NCBI RefSeq assembly: GCF_000350485.1
Contig: NZ_AORV01000044.1
Location: forward strand, 1-64,000
Direction of reading: 5' to 3'
Length of the DNA stretch: 64,000 nt
Source: Ruminiclostridium cellobioparum subsp. termitidis CT1112
GTDB lineage: Bacteria > Bacillota > Clostridia > Acetivibrionales > DSM-1351
Positions 1 to 8,082 of this stretch are shown one piece after another (position 1 is the first letter of the stretch; every line of letters begins with the position of its first letter). A model generated the notes under the pieces. The model saw only the letters and a program-made list of their open reading frames with translations. It was not told the DNA's origin and did no database searches. Both the position numbers and the translations under genes were made by a program.

Positions 1-498
1 CCTGTTAGCTCATTAAAATTGCTGACTTTTTTCTAGTTCTTGTTTCCAAAAACCAGGTTGTAAAGTTCGCAAGTTACTCAATTTGAAATCGCTATGCGAT
101 TTCGGAATTTTTCGAGTTCCTTTACATTACATTTGCATGTATTTGTCACTGTTTACTTTTCAAAGTCCATTTCTCAAAGTGTTATATACTTCGTATTACT
201 ATGTCAGACTTCGTACTCTGCGTTGCTCATTTACCTTTGTAAACTCCGCTACTCGAGACTCGTCTTCCTTGTACTACTCGTATCTACCACTTTGAAATTA
301 ATCTTAGATGCCGCATTACTGCGTCAGATTTCATATTTTGCGCTGCTCACTTATCGTATAAGCTCCGCTGCTCGAAATTCATCTTCCGATGATTCACATT
401 GTGAATCATTGTTCTGCCTCGCATCTATCATCTTGATACCTTAAAAGCACTATTACCGCTGGCTTTCAAGGTTTTCGCTGTTCGCTTGCCGCAAGCAG
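1..498 (-). other. rRNA operon 5' leader (16S expected just beyond left edge)
   Basis: Read on the minus strand, this stretch follows two strong promoters and carries the ACCTTGAAA and ACTTTGAAAAGTAAACAG boxes typical of the region just before 16S rRNA in clostridia. It ends at the window edge in a GTCAGCAATTTTAATGAG-like segment that normally precedes the 16S 5' end. A GCTTGC/GCAAGC hairpin lies at 484-496. No convincing protein-coding frame exists; the open frames on the plus strand are repeat-driven and have no ribosome site. The 16S gene itself is not in the window, so the identification rests on promoters and leader motifs. Confidence 0.8.
190..438 (-). repeat. Two imperfect direct repeats inside the rRNA leader
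   Basis: About 313-438 and about 190-300 are two diverged copies of one roughly 110-125 base unit. On the minus strand both contain GGAAGAyGA, TCGAGyAGCGGAG, GTGAGCArCGCA-type and TCTGACryAGTAATrCG segments in the same order, differing mainly by transitions. They look like a duplicated leader segment between the promoter and the 16S processing region. Function is unknown; they may form alternative processing stems. Confidence 0.65.
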
Positions 499-505
499 CT
501 TAATT

Positions 506-534
506 ATGATATCACGTCGTTTTACTTGTGTCAA
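506..534 (-). promoter_or_regulatory. rRNA promoter P2
   Basis: The minus strand has TTGACA at 534-529, a 17-base spacer and TATCAT at 511-506, close to the SigA consensus. It drives leftward transcription into the rRNA leader. A start near position 499 would be expected. Confidence 0.8.
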
Positions 535-620
535 CACTTATTTTAAAAATTCTTATCAGCTGCTTTTACAGCTTGTCAGACCTTTAAGTCGGTGTCATCA
601 GTAATTGCGACGGCTTATAT

Positions 621-650
621 ATACTAACATAATGTTGTTTTTATTGTCAA
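621..650 (-). promoter_or_regulatory. rRNA promoter P1
   Basis: The minus strand has TTGACA at 650-645, an 18-base spacer and TAGTAT at 626-621. It lies about 115 bases upstream of P2, the usual tandem arrangement for stable-RNA operons. Confidence 0.65.
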
Positions 651-654
651 GGGT

Positions 655-798
655 AAACTAGCGATTAAAATGTGATTTTAGGTAATTATAAGAAAATAAA
701 TCACTTATATTCATATGTTCTAAAAAGTTCTGCCGTTTTCTAGCGTATACGTTTTTTATTCCGCGGCCTTCCTGCAGCTATATATAAACATACATAAA
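655..798. other. AT-rich intergenic spacer, no gene seen
   Basis: This spacer lies between the rRNA promoters and the terminator of the sigma locus. I see no ORF with a ribosome site, no RNA gene and no repeat in it. Confidence 0.5.
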
Positions 799-831
799 TA
801 TAAAAAGATCAGTGGTTCTCCACCAATCTTT
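799..831 (-). terminator. Terminator of the SigB-type locus
   Basis: The minus strand forms AAAGATTGGTGG-AGAA-CCACTGATCTTT, with two mismatched positions in the stem, followed by TTTTATATTT. It starts 32 bases after the stop codon of the ATPase gene at 863. Confidence 0.75.
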
Positions 832-862
832 GGATTTAATATTTGTCCGGAAGCTCCTGCCG

Positions 863-1285
863 TCACCTCAGGCTTTTTATTATCGATACCTTGTTTCCGC
901 ACTTATTGAACTTCAACTTATCGCTGAGCTGTTCAACTATTATTAGTCCTCTCCCGTGTTCATTGAAGGAATTGTTCTTTTCTTCAACATAGTCGCCTAA
1001 CTTCTGCAAGTCAACCTTATGATTGAACCCGCAGCCCTCATCCTTAACGCAGACATACAGATATGAATCGTTAACTATCTTTACGGTCACATAAGCTCCC
1101 TTATCGTCTCCGCAATTGTTTCCATGGCAGATAGCGTTGACGATAAGCTCATTCAGTATGACCCTGATTTCAAATAAAGTATCCTCACTTACCAGATACT
1201 CTGTCTGAATAACCTTTAGCACTGTTTTAATCAAACAGGCCAGGCCTTTTATATCGTGTTTGATGGCATAAGTTACAGCTTTCAC
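863..1285 (-). CDS. Anti-sigma-type HATPase (RsbW/SpoIIAB fold), last gene of sigma locus
   Basis: A 140-residue GHKL-fold protein of the anti-sigma serine kinase group. All three ATP-site boxes are visible: N-box ELIVNAICHGN, G1 box DEGCGF, and G2 HGRGL. The GTG at 1285 is preferred over 1297 because AGGTGGG sits 7 bases before it. It follows the sigma gene, where B. subtilis has the RsbX phosphatase, and has its own SigB-like promoter. Because the RsbW-like protein upstream has lost its ATP-site residues, this protein is the likelier kinase for the STAS antagonist; that is inference. It could instead be a kinase with an unlinked target. Confidence 0.8.
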   Translation of the reverse strand: MKAVTYAIKHDIKGLACLIKTVLKVIQTEYLVSEDTLFEIRVILNELIVNAICHGNNCGDDKGAYVTVKIVNDSYLYVCVKDEGCGFNHKVDLQKLGDYVEEKNNSFNEHGRGLIIVEQLSDKLKFNKCGNKVSIIKSLR

Positions 1286-1319
1286 AATTACACCCACCTA
1301 GTTTAGAATAATAATATTA

Positions 1320-1344
1320 ATACCCAGTATTTATGTATATAAAC
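1320..1344 (-). promoter_or_regulatory. SigB-like promoter before the second HATPase
   Basis: The minus strand has GTTTAT (1344-1339), a 13-base spacer and GGGTAT (1325-1320). The B. subtilis SigB consensus is GTTTAA-N13-15-GGGTAT. It lies between the sigma gene and the ATPase, which suggests that the sigma factor transcribes this gene itself. Confidence 0.6.
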
Positions 1345-1357
1345 AAGTGCATTAATA

Positions 1358-2104
1358 TTATAGTAAAGTACGGAATCTATCCAGTATCTTTTTTTCCAAA
1401 CGAGAGATGTACATTTGTGATACTCCAAACTTTTCGGCAATCTGCTTCTGAGTCAGATTTTGCATATATCTTAAACTTATGAAGTCACGCTCTACCTCAC
1501 CGAATAATTTCAGTGTCCTTTCAAGGAAATCCCTGTTCTCAATTTTTTCATATGTTTTTTCATCATATCCCAAAGTATCACTTAAATCAGTTTCATTATC
1601 CTGATAAATACTCTGGTCAAGAGACTTAATTGAATTTGAGCTCCCTGCTTCAATTATTTCAAGTACGGTTTCTACGCTTATTCCCATAAAGGCTGCTATT
1701 TCATCCGCTCTGGGCACCCGTTTCAACTCCTGGGTCAATTCATCACGGGCTTTGTTAAGACCCTGCCTGGCTTCATAAAGTCTTCTCGGTATCTTGATAG
1801 ATGTACTTTTATCTCTGAAGAACCTTTTGATTTCGCCCAATATGGTAGGTGTTGCAAAACTTACAAATTTAACTCCCTTATCCGGGCTGAATCTGTCTAC
1901 CGCCTTAATCAGTGCCATACATGCCACCTGATATATATCATCGTAGTCGACGCCCCTGTTAATAAACTTCCTTGCTAGAAAATCAGCCAGATTTATATAT
2001 TTGGATACTATTGCATTCCTGTAGCTCACATCTTTTGTATCAATATAACGTAAGAACAGTTCAGCCTCCTCCATGACCTCAATACTGCTATTAACTTTTT
2101 CCAT
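1358..2104 (-). CDS. RNA polymerase sigma factor, SigB/SigF/SigG subfamily
   Basis: A 248-residue group-3 sigma-70 factor. Region 2 is clear at about residues 25-95 (DYDDIYQVACMALIKAVDRF, then FVSFATPTILGEIKRFFRD). Region 3 follows at about 108-165, and region 4 carries the helix-turn-helix LTQKQIAEKFGVSQMYISRLE. It is 3 bases downstream of the RsbW-like gene and in an STAS-RsbW-sigma order, as in the B. subtilis sigB operon and spoIIA. The anti-sigma partner is unlike SpoIIAB and the flanking promoters are SigB-like, so a stress or general-response SigB-type role is favoured over SigF. No SpoIIA context is present. Confidence 0.85.
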   Translation of the reverse strand: MEKVNSSIEVMEEAELFLRYIDTKDVSYRNAIVSKYINLADFLARKFINRGVDYDDIYQVACMALIKAVDRFSPDKGVKFVSFATPTILGEIKRFFRDKSTSIKIPRRLYEARQGLNKARDELTQELKRVPRADEIAAFMGISVETVLEIIEAGSSNSIKSLDQSIYQDNETDLSDTLGYDEKTYEKIENRDFLERTLKLFGEVERDFISLRYMQNLTQKQIAEKFGVSQMYISRLEKKILDRFRTLL

Positions 2105-2107
2105 AAG

Positions 2108-2497
2108 CTATACTCCGATCTTTTTGGTCATAACTATGGAATTATTATCATTACAAAGCTCTACAGTATCCATAAGCGCTTTCATGATGTACAGACCATA
2201 TTCATTGTCAAGAGCTTCCTTAAAACAGTTAAATTGGATGCTTTCACCGGTAAACATTATCTCGAGGACATTTCCCCTGATATTGAAGGATATCCTGTAT
2301 TGGCCTATTTCATCCGCTTCTCTGGCTAAAATGATGTTGCAAACTTCAGATACTGCTACTTTGATATCTTCTATCTCGTCAATATTAAAACCTATTCTGT
2401 TAGCCACACTTGATGCCGTGAGTCTCGCAGTACTTACATATTCTCTTTTTAAGGGCAAAACAAGTGCAACATTGTCGCAAGCTATATTATTACTCAT
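2108..2497 (-). CDS. RsbW-like anti-sigma factor with degenerate ATP site
   Basis: A 129-residue protein aligning with RsbW across YVSTARLTASSVANRIGF and IDEIEDIKVAVSEVC, the sigma-binding half. The catalytic glutamate of SEVC remains. The N-box asparagine expected four residues later is isoleucine (Asn is shifted one place), the G1 aspartate is absent (FTGES replaces DEGDS), the ATP lid is about 14 residues shorter, and the GLG of G2 reads EYG. It may therefore still bind sigma without acting as a kinase. The ATG at 2497 is chosen because AAGGAGA lies upstream; the 13 extra in-frame codons lack a ribosome site. Confidence 0.8.
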   Translation of the reverse strand: MSNNIACDNVALVLPLKREYVSTARLTASSVANRIGFNIDEIEDIKVAVSEVCNIILAREADEIGQYRISFNIRGNVLEIMFTGESIQFNCFKEALDNEYGLYIMKALMDTVELCNDNNSIVMTKKIGV

Positions 2498-2521
2498 ATA
2501 TAGTCTCCTTCTTTTATTATC

Positions 2522-2550
2522 AAAAAATAGGTACACATTTTATGTGTACC
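2522..2550 (-). terminator. Terminator or attenuator between STAS and RsbW-like genes
   Basis: A perfect 9-bp stem GGTACACAT-AAA-ATGTGTACC on the minus strand is followed by TATTTTTTG. It stands between the antagonist gene and the anti-sigma gene and overlaps the -10 of the SigB-like promoter. The antagonist could therefore be expressed alone while the sigma and anti-sigma genes start from the internal promoter. Confidence 0.7.
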
Positions 2551-2570
2551 CATGATTGAGCAATGTAAAC
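2546..2570 (-). promoter_or_regulatory. SigB-like promoter before the RsbW-like gene
   Basis: The minus strand has GTTTAC (2570-2565), a 13-base spacer and GGGTAC (2551-2546). The spacing is identical to the promoter at 1320-1344. It would transcribe the anti-sigma and sigma genes and so give autoregulation. The -10 overlaps the terminator hairpin. Confidence 0.5.
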
Positions 2571-2576
2571 TTAAAA

Positions 2577-2894
2577 TTAATCTATTTTAAATAATTTATC
2601 CAATCCGGTAATTATAAATAGTTTTTTTATGTTGTCCTTTAAATTGCAAATATAGATGTTGTTATTATCTTTCCTGATCTCTTTCAAAGCACCTACCAGT
2701 ATTCCAAGACCTGTACTGTCAATATATGACAGTTCTTTGCAGTCTATATATAAGTCACCCTTGAATGTGTTGACTACTTCATTCAGCTCACTCTTAAATG
2801 TCTGACATGTATATATGTCAATCTCACCCGAAAGAAAAATACAGGTCTTGTCACCAACCAATTCTTTAGTTATTTTAAATTCACTGCATTCCAT
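2577..2894 (-). CDS. Anti-sigma factor antagonist (STAS, RsbV/SpoIIAA type)
   Basis: A 105-residue single STAS domain. It begins with the beta strands ITKELVGDKTCIFLSGEID and carries the phosphorylation loop ELSYIDSTGLGIL, where Ser60 is the expected target serine. In this family the unphosphorylated form binds the anti-sigma factor and frees sigma; kinase phosphorylation reverses this. It is the first gene of the locus, with a G-rich ribosome site just before ATG 2894. No PP2C phosphatase is encoded nearby, so the reactivating phosphatase must be elsewhere. Confidence 0.85.
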   Translation of the reverse strand: MECSEFKITKELVGDKTCIFLSGEIDIYTCQTFKSELNEVVNTFKGDLYIDCKELSYIDSTGLGILVGALKEIRKDNNNIYICNLKDNIKKLFIITGLDKLFKID

Positions 2895-2986
2895 ACTAAT
2901 ACCCCCCCATCAATAATAATTTCATGATCTTACTATTATCATTTGAACATCCGACAGTTCTTTAAATCTATCATATAACCTTTATG

Positions 2987-3898
2987 TCACTTTGTAAAAA
3001 GTTTTATCAGTTTTAATACCAAATCATAGTTCTTGGGTTGAACGCGCACAACCAGTATTTTTTCAGGACCAATTACATCAATATCTTTAAAAAACTCGCT
3101 GCCGGATACATCAATTCCGTAAAGTCGCGGCTCGGCATCTGCATAGGTTTTGGGTTTTGGCTGGTCTGTGGGACCTGCGGGATCTTCCCATTCATCAACC
3201 ACCCGCAGCTTCAGTGACTCACTTTTTGACGCATCAATATCAAGCTCCTTTGCCACATCATCAAGAGCCATAAATGCTCCATTTTTTGCATAATTGTCAA
3301 AAGCATATTTATTAACCAGAAATAAATCTATATCCGATGCCGAAATGAGTACTACCGCCTTTTGCAAATAGGCGTATGACTGCTGATCGTTATGATTACC
3401 TGACAATACGGCAGAATCCACCGCTACCTCTTTTATTTCAGGGATGTTTTCAACTATCTTTTCTTTAAATTTGTCCTGCGACTCATAGTTTACTTCCCCC
3501 AGTAAACCGATTGTTATATCAGGTTCTACCCGGGTTACAATGGAATATACGGAATAAACTATCAATATTACAGCAACTATTCCGATGAGGATATGGTATT
3601 TATGATAGTGGAAAAAGTTGTCGGCTTTCTTCCTGTCGATACCTACCTTTTCAAAGGCCTTATCCGTATAGGTTTCCTTTTTCTCAACCTTTGGCTCCTC
3701 CACTTCATATCCCATTATCACTCTGTAAGCATCAGTGGACTTCCGGAATTCAGCCTCTGCATTGTCGTCCAGAGTGCCATCCATCTTCATAATTTTATAC
3801 TTTTTCAGTACCACATCATATTTTTTTTCAATTTCATCTTTAGATGAGGCCTTAGTGACGCCTAGTATTTTTCTGGCTTCCTGTAAAGTATACTTCAA
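2987..3898 (-). CDS. Membrane protein with J-domain-like N terminus
   Basis: About 303 residues. Residues 1-62 resemble the helices of a DnaJ domain (ARKILGVTKASSKDEIEKKY) but the HPD tripeptide is missing. One membrane segment follows at roughly 103-125 (HILIGIVAVILIVYSVYSIV), then a C-terminal domain of about 175 residues that I do not recognise, probably extracytoplasmic. The TTG at 3898 is favoured because AGGGGGG precedes it by about 6 bases; an upstream GTG at 3916 is possible. Without HPD it should not stimulate DnaK ATPase. It lies downstream of lysS; function is unknown. Confidence 0.65.
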   Translation of the reverse strand: MKYTLQEARKILGVTKASSKDEIEKKYDVVLKKYKIMKMDGTLDDNAEAEFRKSTDAYRVIMGYEVEEPKVEKKETYTDKAFEKVGIDRKKADNFFHYHKYHILIGIVAVILIVYSVYSIVTRVEPDITIGLLGEVNYESQDKFKEKIVENIPEIKEVAVDSAVLSGNHNDQQSYAYLQKAVVLISASDIDLFLVNKYAFDNYAKNGAFMALDDVAKELDIDASKSESLKLRVVDEWEDPAGPTDQPKPKTYADAEPRLYGIDVSGSEFFKDIDVIGPEKILVVRVQPKNYDLVLKLIKLFTK

Positions 3899-3935
3899 AC
3901 CAATCCCCCCTAGCACATCCCTACATTAATTTAAG

Positions 3936-5438
3936 CTATTCTCTCGGCTTCATTGTAGGGAACAGTAATATATCTCTTATGGACGCTGAATCGGTTAAGA
4001 GTATGATAAGTCTGTCCACTCCTATACCTAAGCCTCCTGTAGGGGGCATACCGTATTCCAGTGCCGTAACATAATCTTCGTCCATCATATTGGCTTCTTC
4101 ATCGCCCGAATCCCTTTTCTTGACCTGATTTACAAATCTCTCCTTCTGATCTACAGGGTCGTTAAGTTCAGTATATGCATTGCCCATCTCACGTCCTGTT
4201 ATAAAGAACTCGAAACGTTCGGTTAATTCAGGGTGACCAGGCTTTCTCTTTGTGAGAGGAGAAACCTCAACGGGATAATCATATATGAAGGTTGGCTGGA
4301 CAAGATTGCTTTCAGCGAACTCTTCAAACATCAGGTTTAAAATTTCACCCCGGGTCATTCCCGGTTTTACATGGACTTTCTTTTCTTCTGCAGCTGCCTT
4401 TGCTTCTTCGTCAGTCTTAATGCTGTCAAAGTCAACTCCCGAATACTTTTTAACTGCTTCTATCATTGAAAGTCTGTTCCAGGGAGGAGTCAGATCTATT
4501 TCCTGTCCCTGATACATTATCTTTGTAGTTCCCAGAGTTTCCATGGCAACTGTAGATATAAGATTTTCGGTAAGTTCCATCATTCCCTTGTAATCAGTGT
4601 ATGCCTCATAAACTTCCATCATGGTGAATTCGGGATTATGCTTAATGGACATACCTTCATTTCTGAACATTCTTCCCATTTCATATACTTTTTCCATACC
4701 ACCGACAATAAGCCTCTTAAGATATAACTCCGGAGCAATTCTCAAATACATATCTATGTCCAGTGTATTGTGATGAGTTATAAACGGTCTTGCAGCAGCT
4801 CCGCCCGGAATTGTATTCAATAAAGGCGTATCTACCTCAAGGAAGCCCCTATCGTCAAGGAACTTTCTGATTGACTTTATTATTTTGCTCCTTAATATGA
4901 AAGTATTCTTCACTTCAGGATTTACAATAAGGTCAACATACCTTTGCCTGTATCTCAAATCCGTATCTTTAAGACCGTGCCACTTTTCAGGCAGGGGCTG
5001 AAGGGATTTCGACAACAGTGTAATTTCCTTTACCTTTATTGATATCTGTCCCATATGGGTTTTGAATATTTCACCTTTTACACCGACAATATCACCTATA
5101 TCATACTTTTTAAACATTTCGTAGCTTTCGTCGCCTACTTCGTCCTTTCTGACGTAGAGCTGTATCCTGCCGTCCCTGTCCTGCAAATCACAGAAACCTG
5201 CCTTACCCATTCCTCTTTTGGACATGAGTCTTCCGGCTATGGATGTGTTCCGGCCTTCCAGAGTTTCAAAATTATCCAATATATTTTGAGTTGAATCTGT
5301 CACATCATACTTGACTATTTTAAAAGGATCGTTGTTTTTATCCTGTAAATCCTTTAATTTTGCACGGCGTACTTTGAGTATTTCACTTAAATCCTGTTCT
5401 TCATTCTGTTCATTAACCTGCATATTTTCTTCCGACAT
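3936..5438 (-). CDS. lysS: Lysyl-tRNA synthetase, class II
   Basis: A 500-residue LysRS that charges tRNA-Lys in the cytosol. The N-terminal OB fold (about 55-155) is followed by the class II core. Motif 1 and the flexible PGGAAARPF loop, motif 2 [18 protein letters not shown] and motif 3 [13 protein letters not shown] are all visible. The ATG at 5438 has GGAGG five bases upstream; the longer frame would start at a TTG without a ribosome site. It sits downstream of greA, behind a strong hairpin terminator, so some read-through or an internal promoter is needed. Confidence 0.95.
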   Translation of the reverse strand: MSEENMQVNEQNEEQDLSEILKVRRAKLKDLQDKNNDPFKIVKYDVTDSTQNILDNFETLEGRNTSIAGRLMSKRGMGKAGFCDLQDRDGRIQLYVRKDEVGDESYEMFKKYDIGDIVGVKGEIFKTHMGQISIKVKEITLLSKSLQPLPEKWHGLKDTDLRYRQRYVDLIVNPEVKNTFILRSKIIKSIRKFLDDRGFLEVDTPLLNTIPGGAAARPFITHHNTLDIDMYLRIAPELYLKRLIVGGMEKVYEMGRMFRNEGMSIKHNPEFTMMEVYEAYTDYKGMMELTENLISTVAMETLGTTKIMYQGQEIDLTPPWNRLSMIEAVKKYSGVDFDSIKTDEEAKAAAEEKKVHVKPGMTRGEILNLMFEEFAESNLVQPTFIYDYPVEVSPLTKRKPGHPELTERFEFFITGREMGNAYTELNDPVDQKERFVNQVKKRDSGDEEANMMDEDYVTALEYGMPPTGGLGIGVDRLIILLTDSASIRDILLFPTMKPRE

Positions 5439-5472
5439 TATATCCTCCAGCAATCTCTATTGTAATCTATTA

Positions 5473-5505
5473 CAAAAAACAGTTTACATTTTTAATGTAA
5501 ACTGT
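5473..5505 (-). terminator. Terminator between greA and lysS
   Basis: The minus strand has ACAGTTTACATT-AAA-AATGTAAACTGT, a perfect 12-bp stem, followed by TTTTTT. It should end most greA transcripts. Confidence 0.85.
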
Positions 5506-5564
5506 CAGTATAATTATATATTAGTTTAGCTTTTAGTGGCAACACATAATTAAAATTATATAAA

Positions 5565-6041
5565 CTACTTGGAAATCTCTAAAATCTTGAATTTGATTGC
5601 TCCATCAGGAACCTGGACTTCAACGATTTCTCCTACCTTGTGTCCCATTAAAGCTGCTCCCACCGGTGATTCATTTGAAATCTTCGACTTCAGCGGATTT
5701 GCTTCTGTGGAACCGACTATCAGATATTCCACTTCCTCCTCAAATTCCACGTCGAAAAGCCTGACTCTTGATCCCAAACTGACCACATCTGTTTTTACGT
5801 CATCCTCATCTATCAGTCGGGCGTGCTTAAGCATTGATTCCAACTGGACGATTCTTCCCTCCACCTGTGCCTGTTCATTCTTTGCTTCATCATATTCCGA
5901 ATTTTCCGATATATCTCCAAATGAAAGTGCCTGTTTAATTCTCTCGGCAACTTCCTTTCTTTTTGTTCCTCTGAGGAATTCCAATTCTTCTTCTAATTTT
6001 TTTAAGCCTTCGTAGGTTAAAACGACTTCTTTTGCTGACAT
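5565..6041 (-). CDS. greA: Transcription elongation factor GreA
   Basis: A 158-residue GreA that rescues backtracked RNA polymerase by stimulating transcript cleavage in the secondary channel. The N-terminal coiled coil spans about 1-75, with the acidic tip near [16 protein letters not shown]. The C-terminal FKBP-like domain follows, ending [18 protein letters not shown]. Length is normal for the family. It has its own consensus promoter about 150 bases upstream and a terminator behind it. Confidence 0.95.
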   Translation of the reverse strand: MSAKEVVLTYEGLKKLEEELEFLRGTKRKEVAERIKQALSFGDISENSEYDEAKNEQAQVEGRIVQLESMLKHARLIDEDDVKTDVVSLGSRVRLFDVEFEEEVEYLIVGSTEANPLKSKISNESPVGAALMGHKVGEIVEVQVPDGAIKFKILEISK

Positions 6042-6195
6042 TTGAAGCCCTCTCCTTTACCGTTAATTTTTTCTGCTAACCTAGCATAATTAAAAGTATC
6101 CTGTTATCTTATCTCCATAATCATGCTGTAATATCCATAATATTTCACAAATATAGAAAAAATTTTAAGCCGTAGGTCAGCCATATTGCTAACTA

Positions 6196-6224
6196 ATTAT
6201 AAATTACATATAAAATAATGTCAA
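6196..6224 (-). promoter_or_regulatory. SigA promoter of greA
   Basis: The minus strand has TTGACA (6224-6219), a 17-base spacer and TATAAT (6201-6196), a perfect consensus. Transcription from about 6188 gives a leader of about 145 bases before greA. Confidence 0.85.
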
Positions 6225-6423
6225 GAAGCCTTTTCACCAATATTTTACAGGCAATTATAACCTTTGCATCCTGTATAATCCAGCATTATTGCTCTTTTCT
6301 TTGAAGTCATCAAAAAACAGCAGTGCAATTTATGCTTCGCTATATATACTATTGTACTTCAAGATATATATTAGAATATGCACCTTACTTTCTTTTAGAC
6401 CTAACTTTAAGAGTTTATATAAA
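6225..6423. other. guaB-greA intergenic DNA
   Basis: AT-rich spacer of about 200 bases between the guaB stop and the greA promoter. I see no clear hairpin terminator for guaB, no ORF with a ribosome site and no known riboswitch. Confidence 0.4.
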
Positions 6424-7929
6424 TCACGATGAGGACAATTCCTTATCCTTCAGAATAACGTCATGGGCTCCGCCTTCCTTGATGCTTGTGGCCGATACAA
6501 GTGTGAGCCTTGCCTTCTGCTGAAGATCTGAAACCGAAAGTGCCCCGCAGTTGCACATGGTTGATTTCACTTTGTGTATGGTAGTGTCAAGGTTATCCTT
6601 GAGCTTTCCTGCGTAAGGTACATAGGAATCAACGCCTTCTTCAAAGCCCAGCTTTGAGTCTCCGCCCATATCGTATCTCTGCCAGTTTCTTGCACGGTTT
6701 GAGCCTTCACCCCAGTATTCCTTAACAAAATTTCCGCCGACTTTTATTTTTCTTGTAGGACTTTCATCGAATCTGGCAAAATACCTTCCGAGCATTACAA
6801 AGTCCGCCCCCATGGCAAGTGCAAGCACAATATGGTAATCATGCACAATCCCGCCGTCGGAACATATCGGAACATATATGCCCGTTTCCTTAAAGTATTC
6901 ATCCCTGGCAGCTGAAACCTCAATAACTGATGAAGCCTGTCCTCTGCCTATGCCTTTTTGCTCTCTTGTGATACAAATTGAGCCTCCCCCGATACCTACC
7001 TTGATAAAATCGGCTCCGGCATTTACCAGGTATCTGAAGCCTTCCCTGTCAACTACATTTCCTGCTCCCACCTTGACTTCACCATTGTAGGTCTCTTTAA
7101 TCCATCTGATGGTGTCGGACTGCCACTCACTGTATCCATCCGAGGAGTCTATGCAGACCACATCCACACCGGCATCAACCAGTGCAGGAACTCTTTCCTT
7201 GTAATCGCGGGTATTTATGCCTGCCCCCACAACAAGACGCTTATTTTGGTCCAGCAATTCGTTCGGGTTTTCCTTGTGGCTGTCATAGTCTTTTCTGAAT
7301 ACCAGGTACACCAGCTTTTGTTCGCTGTCAATTATAGGCAGGCAATTCAGCTTGTGCTCCCAGATCATGTCATTTGCTTCTTTAAGGGTGATGCCTTCCT
7401 GTCCGTAAATCAATTGTGAAAATGGAGTCATGAACTCATGAATTTTTTGATCCATTGAAGCTCTGCTAAGTCTGTAGTCCCTGCTTGTAACTATTCCCAC
7501 CAGCTTGCCGGTAGGTGTTCCATCCTCGGTAATTGCTATGGTGGAATGGCCTGTTCTTTCTTTTATTTCCACCACATCTCTCAGCGTATTGTCAGGGCTC
7601 AAATTACTGTCGCTGATAACAAAGCCCGCTTTGTACTTCTTTACCTTCCTCACCATCTCTGCCTGGTTTCCGATAGTTTGTGATCCGTATACAAATGATA
7701 TACCGCCACATCTTGCCAATGCGATTGCCATATTGTTATCAGAGACCGACTGCATTATGGCTGAGGCTACAGGTATATTTAGCTGTAAAGACGGTTTTTC
7801 ACCGGCCTTAAACTTAACGACGGGTGTTTTCAAATCCACATTTCCTGGCATGCATTCTTTGGTGCTTAAATTGGGAACCAGAAGATATTCACTGAATGTT
7901 CTGGATGGTTCACTATAAAAATACGCCAT
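6424..7929 (-). CDS. guaB: IMP dehydrogenase, Tritrichomonas-type clade
   Basis: A 501-residue IMPDH that oxidises IMP to XMP with NAD+, the committed step to guanine nucleotides. The barrel is interrupted by a CBS pair at about 105-220. The catalytic loop is [18 protein letters not shown] with Cys319, and the flap carries ARNWQRYD with Arg418-Tyr419. These numbers match Cys319 and Arg418-Tyr419 of the Tritrichomonas foetus enzyme as I remember it, and long stretches such as CNCGAL and [15 protein letters not shown] agree too. Ordinary bacterial IMPDHs read GPGSICTTR with a different loop. A good ribosome site precedes ATG 7929. Confidence 0.95.
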   Translation of the reverse strand: MAYFYSEPSRTFSEYLLVPNLSTKECMPGNVDLKTPVVKFKAGEKPSLQLNIPVASAIMQSVSDNNMAIALARCGGISFVYGSQTIGNQAEMVRKVKKYKAGFVISDSNLSPDNTLRDVVEIKERTGHSTIAITEDGTPTGKLVGIVTSRDYRLSRASMDQKIHEFMTPFSQLIYGQEGITLKEANDMIWEHKLNCLPIIDSEQKLVYLVFRKDYDSHKENPNELLDQNKRLVVGAGINTRDYKERVPALVDAGVDVVCIDSSDGYSEWQSDTIRWIKETYNGEVKVGAGNVVDREGFRYLVNAGADFIKVGIGGGSICITREQKGIGRGQASSVIEVSAARDEYFKETGIYVPICSDGGIVHDYHIVLALAMGADFVMLGRYFARFDESPTRKIKVGGNFVKEYWGEGSNRARNWQRYDMGGDSKLGFEEGVDSYVPYAGKLKDNLDTTIHKVKSTMCNCGALSVSDLQQKARLTLVSATSIKEGGAHDVILKDKELSSS

Positions 7930-8027
7930 TTTCCAAAATCCTCCTTGATCGGAAATAATAAATATGTGTTATAAAATTATATAAATACCGGATACCGTTT
8001 AAACATCTCCAGCACTATTTATCATTA

Positions 8028-8065
8028 TTTAAAAGGCAAATGGCTGTAATGCTGCCATCTGCCTT
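8028..8065 (-). terminator. Terminator of the small membrane protein gene
   Basis: The minus strand forms AAGGCAGATGGCA....AGCCATTTGCCTT followed by TTAAATAA. The stem is strong but the U tract is weak. Confidence 0.5.
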
Positions 8066-8082
8066 ATTATCATACTTTAGTA

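Noticed and set aside
83-444. Two overlapping plus-strand frames of 70 and 116 codons
   Set aside because: They lie inside the rRNA leader repeats on the opposite strand, lack ribosome sites and have no protein-like composition.
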